A program made the translations under genes and the position numbers. Shown here in pieces: positions 1 to 4,359 of a DNA stretch of 5,083 nucleotides. Numbering within the stretch: position 1 is the first letter of the stretch; each line of letters begins with the position of its first letter. The stretch is from assembly GCA_946480485.1 (NCBI GenBank), contig CAMLJW010000394.1:1-5083 (forward strand), read 5' to 3'. The notes beneath the pieces were generated by a model that was not told where the DNA came from, did not search any database, and was given only the letters and a program-made list of their open reading frames with translations. The DNA comes from an uncultured Streptomyces sp. (GTDB lineage: Bacteria > Actinomycetota > Actinomycetes > Streptomycetales > Streptomycetaceae).

Positions 1-333
1 ATGGCAGTGCTGTGCGTCATCTTCGGCATCGTCCTCGCGATGAGCCAAGCGGTGGTGGCCCGCCATCGCGCGGTCGGGGCGGCCGACTTGGCGGCGCTCG
101 CGGCGGCGGACCACTGGATGGAGGGTGGTCCGGTGGCGTGCGCCCAGGCGGACCGGGTGGCCCGGGCCCAGGGCACCCGGATCGTGCAATGCGCCGTCTA
201 CGGCGAGGTCTCGGTCGTCAGGGTCGCGGCGGGGCAAGGGCCATTCACCGCCGAGGTCAGAGCGCGAGCAGGGCCTGCGGGCCCGGTGGCGCCGGTCGGG
301 CCTGCCAAGTCCGTAACGCCAGTCGGGCCTTGA
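1..333 (+). CDS. TadE-like protein of the helicase/secretion neighbourhood (Rv3654c-like), probably 5'-partial
   Basis: The 110 visible residues begin with a hydrophobic stretch (about residues 1-20) followed by RHRAVGAADLAALAAADHW, the hallmark of small TadE/TadG-like pseudopilin-related proteins of Actinobacteria. These are single-span membrane proteins associated with Tad/Flp-type secretion systems. Two cysteines (C47, C64) flank a helical segment and could form a disulfide outside the membrane. In relatives the hydrophobic segment is preceded by a short N-terminus with a GSAT-W-like motif. That part is missing here, and the ATG at position 1 falls inside the membrane segment, so the gene most likely starts upstream of the window. 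The C-terminus (from about residue 91) is a Gly/Pro/Val-rich tail of low complexity. The gene converges on the helicase gene. Its family (TIGR03816, from memory) is defined by the neighbourhood of this helicase and Tad secretion genes. Its exact role is not known to me. Confidence 0.8.
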   Translation: MAVLCVIFGIVLAMSQAVVARHRAVGAADLAALAAADHWMEGGPVACAQADRVARAQGTRIVQCAVYGEVSVVRVAAGQGPFTAEVRARAGPAGPVAPVGPAKSVTPVGP

Positions 334-403
334 GGGCCGGGGGCCAGTGGCTCCGTCCCGCTCCGCGGGTGGAGCTCCCGAGCTCGTAAACGGCGACCCG
401 AAC

Positions 404-420
404 AGGAGGTGATGCGGTAG
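404..420 (+). other. orphan perfect Shine-Dalgarno sequence with a two-codon ORF
   Basis: AGGAGGTGAT at 404-413 matches the 16S rRNA 3' end over ten bases, yet no gene follows. The overlapping ATG (412-414) is followed by one codon and a TAG stop (418-420), and no start codon lies at normal spacing. It may be a relic of a lost gene or chance. Nothing else gene-like is visible between 334 and 449. Confidence 0.3.
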
Positions 421-449
421 CCCAGGGGCCGTTCGTCGGTGGGAACGCC

Positions 450-477
450 CGGCGCCCTCCGAAGCCGAGGGGCGCCG
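450..477. terminator. probable bidirectional terminator hairpin between convergent genes
   Basis: The left arm CGGCGCCCTC (450-459) pairs with GAGGGGCGCCG (467-477), giving about ten base pairs with one bulged G and a seven-base loop. It lies 117 nt after the stop of the TadE-like gene and 3 nt beyond the helicase stop on the other strand, so it can serve both. There is no T-tract on either side, which is usual for Streptomyces terminators. Confidence 0.6.
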
Positions 478-479
478 CC

Positions 480-3023
480 CTAACCCTGCGCCCCCTCGCC
501 ACCGGTGCTCCCCACCACCGGCGCATCCCCCAGCTCCCCCTGCTCCGCCGGCCCCTCCGGAGCCCCTCGCAGCAGCACCGTCAGCAGCCGCACCGCTCCT
601 CGTTTGTGCAGTGGGTCGTTGCCGTTGCCGCACTTGGGGGACTGGATGCAGGAGGGGCAGCCGGCCTCGCACTCGCAGGAGGCGATGGCCTGGCGGGTCG
701 CGGTGAGCCACTCGCGGGCCGTGTGGAAGGCGCGTTCCGCGAAGCCCGCTCCGCCCGGGTGGCCGTCGTACACGAAGACCGTGGGAAGGAGGGTGTCCGG
801 GTGCAGCGGGATGGAGACGCCGCCGATGTCCCAGCGGTCGCAGGTGGCGAAAAGGGGCAGCATGCCGATCGAGGCGTGCTCGGCGGCGTGTAGGGCGCCG
901 CCCAGGATCTCGGGGTTCACGCGGGCGGCGTCGAGCTGGTCACCGGTGACCGTCCACCACACGGCGCGCGTGCGGAGCGTACGAGGAGGGAGGTCGAGTT
1001 TCGTCTCGCCCAGTACTTCACCGGTGATGACACGACGACGCAGGAAGGAGACGACTTGGTTGGTGACCTCGACGGAGCCGTAGCACAACCGGCCCTCGCC
1101 CCAAGGGACTTCGATGTCCTTCTCCAGGACGGAGACGGCCGTGGTGTCACGGGCGACCGTCGAATACGGCGGGTTGGCCTCCTCGACCAGGGCCACTGAG
1201 GCCTCGAGGTCCAGTTCCTTCACCAGGTACGTAAGGCCCTGGTGGAGGTGGACCGCCCCCTCGTGGACGCTGGTGTGCGCGGCCGAGGCATCGACCGTGC
1301 CCAGCAGCCGCCCCGAAGCGGCCTCGACGACCTGCACCGGGCTACCGCCCCCGCCGCGGATGTCCGTGAGGTCGACGGCCCGCTCCCGGCGCGTCCAGTG
1401 CCACGCCTTGGTACGACGGCGCAGTAGCTTCGCGGCCTCCAGCTGCGGCAGCAGACCGGTGCAAGCCGGGCCGAAGAGCGACAGGTCGTCGTCGGTCAGG
1501 GGCAGCTCGGCGGCCGCGGCGCACAGGTGCGGCGCGAGGACGTACGGGTTGTCGGGGTCGAGGACGGTGGACTCCACCGGCTGGTCGAACAGGGCCTTTG
1601 GGTGGTGCACGAGGAACGTGTCCAGGGGGTCGTCGCGGGCCACCAGGACCGCCAGTGCGCCCTGCCCCGAGCGTCCCGCACGGCCGGCCTGCTGCCACAG
1701 CGAGGCCCTCGTGCCCGGATAGCCCGCGATGATGACGGCGTCCAACCCGGAGACGTCGATGCCGAGTTCGAGGGCGGTGGTCGCGGCGAGGCCGACGAGA
1801 TCGCCGGAGTGGAGTGCCTGTTCGAGGGCGCGGCGTTCCTCTGGGAGGTAGCCGCCCCGGTAGGCGGCCACGCGCCGGGCCAGAGAGCGGGCGCCCGCGG
1901 CGTCAGCTGATGTCCTTGCTGCCAGCCTTTCCTGGGCGATCACCGAAATCAGCTCGGCACCCCGGCGGGAGCGTACGAAGGCGACGGTCCGTACGTCCTG
2001 CAGGACCAGGTCGGTCAGGAGGTCGGCGGTCTCCGCTGTCGCCGTACGACGGACGGGAGCGCCCTTCTCGCCGTGGAGTTCGGTGAGCGGCGGCTCCCAG
2101 AGAGCGAACACCAGTTCACCGCGTGGTGAGGCGTCGTCCGCGACCTCGACGACAGGGAGGCCGGTCAGACGTCGAGCGGCCACCGAGGGCTCGGCGGCGG
2201 TCGCGGAGGCCAGCAGGAAGACCGGCGATGCGCCGTAGCGCGCGCACAGGCGGCGCAGCCGGCGCAGCACCTGGGCGACATGAGACCCGAAGACGCCGCG
2301 ATAGGTGTGGCACTCGTCGATGACGACGTAGCGCAGAGCGCGCAGGAAGGAGGACCAGCGGGGGTGGGAGGGCAGTATGCCCCGGTGCAGCATGTCAGGG
2401 TTGGTCAGCACGTAATTGGCGTACTGGCGCACCCACTCGCGCTCCTCGACGGGCGTGTCGCCGTCGTAGACCGCGGGACGGACCGCGTTGCCGAGCGGAT
2501 GTGAAAGTTCCTTCACGGCTCGGCACTGGTCCGCCGCGAGGGCCTTGGTCGGGGCCAGGTACAGGGCGGTGGCACCGCGTCCGTTGGGGGCTTCCGAGCC
2601 GTCGAGGACGTGCGACAGGACCGGTACGAGATACGCCAGCGACTTGCCGGAGGCCGTGCCCGTGGCGACGACGACCGACTCGCCGTCCAGCGCGTGCTCG
2701 GCCGCTTGTGCCTGGTGGGCCCAGGGGTGCTCGATACCGGCGGTCTGCACCGCGGCGATGACCTCCGAGCGGATCCGGTCAGGCCAGAGGGCATGGCGGC
2801 CCTCTCGAGGGGGCAAGTGCTCCGTATGAGTGATGCGCGAAGCCCGGCTCGGCCCCGAAGCGAGCCGGTCCAGGATCGTGCCCGGAGCGGGGCGGGAAGC
2901 AGTGTCCGTCGAGGGTCGATCGGATCGGTGATTCTTGGCCATCGGCATCGAGTGTGTCACTGGCGTGACGGACAATGGGTCCAAGGCGTCGTGCACGCCT
3001 GCCGGTAAGTGATTGAATGCCAT
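480..3023 (-). CDS. DECH-box ATP-dependent helicase with C-terminal cysteine cluster (TIGR03817/MrfA-Hrq1-like)
   Basis: Superfamily 2 helicase, 847 aa from the chosen start. Visible motifs: Q-motif-like HQ at 103-104; Walker A ATGTASGKS with K127; Ia APTKALAADQ at 157-166; DECH at 236-239; SAT at 273-275; the second RecA domain from about 347; motif V around ATTALELGIDVSGL at 414-427; motif VI QQAGRAGRSGQ at 444-454. The C-terminal third resembles DUF1998 and ends in a CxCx3CxxC cluster (C783, C785, C789, C792) plus C798. This spacing matches the zinc site of Bacillus MrfA, a mitomycin-damage repair helicase, so a DNA-repair role is an inference. The last 25 or so residues are low-complexity.
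Start choice: the frame stays open to 3188, but that start would overlap bldG. ATG at 3023 gives MAFNHLPAG, the start I recall in Streptomyces orthologues. ATGs at 2948 and 2942 are alternatives (822 or 820 aa), and none has a strong RBS. Homology to the family core begins only near residue 50. Residue 6 is a TTA codon, the only one in the gene. Transcribed divergently from bldG. Confidence 0.95.
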   Translation of the reverse strand: MAFNHLPAGVHDALDPLSVTPVTHSMPMAKNHRSDRPSTDTASRPAPGTILDRLASGPSRASRITHTEHLPPREGRHALWPDRIRSEVIAAVQTAGIEHPWAHQAQAAEHALDGESVVVATGTASGKSLAYLVPVLSHVLDGSEAPNGRGATALYLAPTKALAADQCRAVKELSHPLGNAVRPAVYDGDTPVEEREWVRQYANYVLTNPDMLHRGILPSHPRWSSFLRALRYVVIDECHTYRGVFGSHVAQVLRRLRRLCARYGASPVFLLASATAAEPSVAARRLTGLPVVEVADDASPRGELVFALWEPPLTELHGEKGAPVRRTATAETADLLTDLVLQDVRTVAFVRSRRGAELISVIAQERLAARTSADAAGARSLARRVAAYRGGYLPEERRALEQALHSGDLVGLAATTALELGIDVSGLDAVIIAGYPGTRASLWQQAGRAGRSGQGALAVLVARDDPLDTFLVHHPKALFDQPVESTVLDPDNPYVLAPHLCAAAAELPLTDDDLSLFGPACTGLLPQLEAAKLLRRRTKAWHWTRRERAVDLTDIRGGGGSPVQVVEAASGRLLGTVDASAAHTSVHEGAVHLHQGLTYLVKELDLEASVALVEEANPPYSTVARDTTAVSVLEKDIEVPWGEGRLCYGSVEVTNQVVSFLRRRVITGEVLGETKLDLPPRTLRTRAVWWTVTGDQLDAARVNPEILGGALHAAEHASIGMLPLFATCDRWDIGGVSIPLHPDTLLPTVFVYDGHPGGAGFAERAFHTAREWLTATRQAIASCECEAGCPSCIQSPKCGNGNDPLHKRGAVRLLTVLLRGAPEGPAEQGELGDAPVVGSTGGEGAQG
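2956..2969. promoter_or_regulatory. small inverted repeat upstream of bldG
   Basis: GTCAC-N4-GTGAC forms a short dyad about 135 nt before the bldG start and just upstream of the alternative helicase starts at 2948 and 2942. It could be an operator in the divergent control region. It is short enough to be chance, and I find no convincing -35/-10 pair for bldG between 2940 and 3100. Confidence 0.25.
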
Positions 3024-3093
3024 CGCGGCTGGCGAACCGTCCCGGGGCTCTGCCGAAGTGTCCCGAGGGGCGACCGCTCGATAGCAAGGTGCT

Positions 3094-3098
3094 GGAGG
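3094..3098 (+). promoter_or_regulatory. ribosome binding site of bldG
   Basis: GGAGG lies four bases before the GTG at 3103. An in-frame TAG at 3082-3084 means no earlier start is possible, so this site fixes GTG as the start codon. The spacing is on the short side. Confidence 0.85.
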
Positions 3099-3102
3099 AT
3101 CC

Positions 3103-3444
3103 GTGGACCTGTCCCTGTCGACACGTACTGTCGGCGATCGTACGGTCGTCGAGGTCGGTGGCGAAATCGATGTATATACCGCGCCCAAGCTGCGCGAGCA
3201 GCTGGTCGAGCTGGTGAACGACGGCAGTTTTCATCTTGTCGTCGACATGGAGGGCGTGGATTTCCTCGACTCCACCGGGCTCGGCGTGCTGGTGGGCGGC
3301 CTCAAGCGGGTGCGCGCCCATGAGGGCTCCCTGCGACTGGTGTGCAACCAGGAGCGCATTCTGAAGATCTTCCGCATCACTGGCCTCACCAAGGTGTTCC
3401 CCATCCACACCTCGGTCGAGGAAGCGGTAGCGGCCACCGACTGA
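3103..3444 (+). CDS. bldG: anti-anti-sigma factor BldG (STAS domain)
   Basis: 113 residues that form a single STAS domain of the SpoIIAA/RsbV type. The phosphorylation-site signature [11 protein letters not shown] spans 53-63. Ser57, the residue known to be phosphorylated in S. coelicolor BldG, is at exactly the expected position. The N-terminal strands ([20 protein letters not shown], from residue 15) and the C-terminal [12 protein letters not shown] are also typical. BldG is a cytoplasmic partner-switching regulator: unphosphorylated, it binds anti-sigma factors and frees their sigma factors; phosphorylated by the anti-sigma kinases, it is inactive. In S. coelicolor it is needed for aerial mycelium and antibiotic formation and feeds several stress sigma factors. 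Translation starts at a GTG. The gene encoding its probable partner follows 138 nt downstream, and two hairpins in the spacer may uncouple their expression. S. coelicolor is known to make both a bldG-only and a bldG-plus-partner transcript. Identity is very secure. Confidence 0.97.
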
Positions 3445-3479
3445 GCGGTCCTCGGTCGCGACTGAGCGGCCCTTGGCCG
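3438..3479 (+). repeat. imperfect 21-nt tandem duplication across the bldG stop
   Basis: Units 3438-3458 and 3459-3479 share CGACTGAGCGG exactly and match at 18 of 21 positions overall. The first unit contains the bldG stop codon (3442-3444), and the second carries an equivalent in-frame GAC-TGA. The result looks like a small slippage duplication that left the protein end unchanged. Confidence 0.6.
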
Positions 3480-3486
3480 AAGGCCG

Positions 3487-3509
3487 GTCCCGGACCGTGT
3501 GTCCGGGAC
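3487..3509 (+). terminator. hairpin 1 in bldG-anti-sigma spacer, possible partial terminator
   Basis: GTCCCGGAC (3487-3495) and GTCCGGGAC (3501-3509) form a perfect nine-base-pair stem with a five-base loop, 42 nt after the bldG stop. No T-tract follows, so it may act as a leaky terminator or as a 3'-end protector of the short bldG mRNA. The function is inferred. Confidence 0.5.
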
Positions 3510-3524
3510 GGAAGAAATCAACGA

Positions 3525-3554
3525 GGGGGTCCGGGCCTCGCGGCCCGGCCCTCC
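3525..3554 (+). promoter_or_regulatory. hairpin 2 in bldG-anti-sigma spacer
   Basis: The core CCGGGCC (3531-3537) pairs with GGCCCGG (3542-3548) around a four-base loop. The stem continues past one mismatch with GGGGG (3525-3529) against CCTCC (3550-3554), including one G-U pair. This is about twelve very GC-rich pairs ending 17 nt before the GAGGGGG ribosome site of the next gene. It could terminate, stall RNA decay, or damp translation of the partner. Which of these it does cannot be told from sequence. Confidence 0.5.
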
Positions 3555-3582
3555 GACACGCCCGTAGTCCCGAGGGGGATGC

Positions 3583-4023
3583 ATGGCCACCGTTGAACTC
3601 CGCTTCAGCGCGCTGCCCGAGCACGTCAGGACCGCCCGACTGGTGGCGGCAGCGGTGGCGCGCAGGTCCGGAGTGGACGAGACGGTCCTCGACGAGGTCA
3701 GGCTCGCCGTCGGTGAGGCCTGTACGCGGGCAGTCGGCCTGCACCTGAGCAGCGGCATCTCGGCGCCGGTGCGGGTGCTGCTGATCGAGGAGGAGAAGCA
3801 GTTCTCCATCGAGGTCGGCGACGAGGCGCCGCATACGGCTCCCGGCGAGAAGGTGCCGGGTTCCTACGGAGCCGATGATCCGGACGCGGAGAGCGAGGAG
3901 GACGAGATGGGCCTCGCGGTCATCAGCGGCCTCGTCGACGACGTGGAGGTCACCGCCGGAGAGCACGGTGGACTGATCAGGATGAGCTGGCCGAATATGC
4001 CGCCTGCCACACTTATCCCCTGA
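3583..4023 (+). CDS. BldG partner, GHKL-type anti-sigma factor/kinase-like protein (SCO3548-like)
   Basis: 146 residues with the layout of an RsbW/SpoIIAB-like HATPase_c_2 protein. The N-box helix is DEVRLAVGEACTRAV (37-51), a strand leads to VGDEAPH (78-84), and MGLAVISGLVDDVEV (109-123) is the G2-like region. A very acidic stretch (DDPDAESEEDE, 98-108) sits where the ATP lid should be. Such proteins hold sigma factors inactive and phosphorylate their STAS antagonist. The S. coelicolor counterpart interacts with BldG. Key nucleotide-binding residues look altered: the N-box Asn is Arg49, DxGxG is DEAPH, and GxGL is EMGL (see findings). Kinase activity should therefore not be assumed. The start is fixed by an in-frame TAG at 3565-3567, and GAGGGGG (3572-3578) is the ribosome site. 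The gene shares an operon with bldG and ends at a strong terminator. No sigma-factor gene is adjacent, so its sigma target is unknown from this window. Confidence 0.9.
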   Translation: MATVELRFSALPEHVRTARLVAAAVARRSGVDETVLDEVRLAVGEACTRAVGLHLSSGISAPVRVLLIEEEKQFSIEVGDEAPHTAPGEKVPGSYGADDPDAESEEDEMGLAVISGLVDDVEVTAGEHGGLIRMSWPNMPPATLIP

Positions 4024-4068
4024 CTCATCCCCCTGACACCGGCGTCACTTCACATTGTTCTTGTCCCC

Positions 4069-4097
4069 AAAGGGGCCCTGCTGAGCAGGGCCCCTTT
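4069..4097 (+). terminator. strong intrinsic-type terminator ending the bldG operon
   Basis: AAAGGGGCCCTG (4069-4080) pairs perfectly with CAGGGCCCCTTT (4086-4097), giving twelve base pairs with a five-base loop, 45 nt after the stop codon. The A-rich and T-rich stem ends make it workable in both directions. It separates the bldG operon from hppA. Confidence 0.9.
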
Positions 4098-4147
4098 GCA
4101 TGTCCGGATGTCAGTGCCCGCGCGTACAGTAGTCGTGTAAAAGTCTT

Positions 4148-4165
4148 TCGTGAATTGATTCACGA
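4148..4165. promoter_or_regulatory. operator-like inverted repeat over the hppA -35 region
   Basis: TCGTGAAT (4148-4155) and ATTCACGA (4158-4165) form a perfect eight-base-pair dyad with a two-base spacer. This is too tight for a good RNA hairpin but typical of a dimeric repressor or activator site. It overlaps the predicted -35 element, which suggests direct competition with RNA polymerase. The binding protein is unknown. Confidence 0.5.
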
Positions 4166-4182
4166 TCGAATCGCACGATAAT
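4155..4182 (+). promoter_or_regulatory. predicted vegetative sigma (HrdB-like) promoter of hppA
   Basis: TTGATT (4155-4160) and GATAAT (4177-4182) are separated by 16 bases, giving four and five matches to the -35 and -10 consensus. This is the best such pair in the 262-nt space upstream of hppA. It would start transcription near 4189 and leave a leader of about 170 nt. A TACAAT at 4312-4317 is a weaker alternative, without a recognisable -35. Confidence 0.55.
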
Positions 4183-4188
4183 GGATCC

Positions 4189-4359
4189 GGTGTCAATGCC
4201 TTTGAGGCATTACCGCTTTCGGGTTGTGCCGTGGCTCATGGATCATTTACTGAAGGGGATGTGGAGGCGAATTGTGCTTACCGCACACTGCTTTGATCAG
4301 GTCCTGATCCCTACAATCCGTCCACATCTTGAGCTCAGCCCAAGCGTCAAGGAGGACGA
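4189..4359 (+). other. long hppA 5' leader with potential secondary structure
   Basis: If the promoter above is right, the leader holds several pairings. There is an early hairpin AATGCC/GGCATT (4195-4200 with 4206-4211). An outer helix GATGTGGA/TCCACATC (4258-4265 with 4321-4328, extendable by two G-U pairs) encloses two inner hairpins: TGTGC/GCACA (4273-4277, 4283-4287) and the 15-base palindrome GATCAGG-T-CCTGATC (4295-4309). CTTGA (4328-4332) can also pair with TCAAG (4347-4351) at the edge of the AAGGAGG ribosome site. The leader is visibly less GC-rich than the flanking genes. I recognise no known riboswitch class. An 80-codon reading frame at 4181-4423 crosses it but looks random. Confidence 0.4.

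Noticed and set aside
372..385. GAGCTC-CC-GAGCTC repeat after the TadE-like gene
   Set aside because: The two-base spacer makes a poor hairpin, and self-complementary hexamers recur by chance. The hairpin at 450-477 is a better terminator.
3024..3188. Extending the helicase upstream to the ATG at 3188 (902 residues)
   Set aside because: It would overlap the first 86 bases of bldG and its ribosome site on the opposite strand, and the added residues show no family similarity.
2779..3966. A 395-codon open frame on the minus strand, opposite bldG and its partner
   Set aside because: It lies antisense to two well-supported genes and overlaps the helicase. Its composition is that of a complement shadow in GC-rich DNA, and no family is recognisable.
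4125..4130. TACAGT as a second -10 element for hppA
   Set aside because: No -35 hexamer sits at acceptable spacing; the nearest TTG (4096-4098) is too far away.
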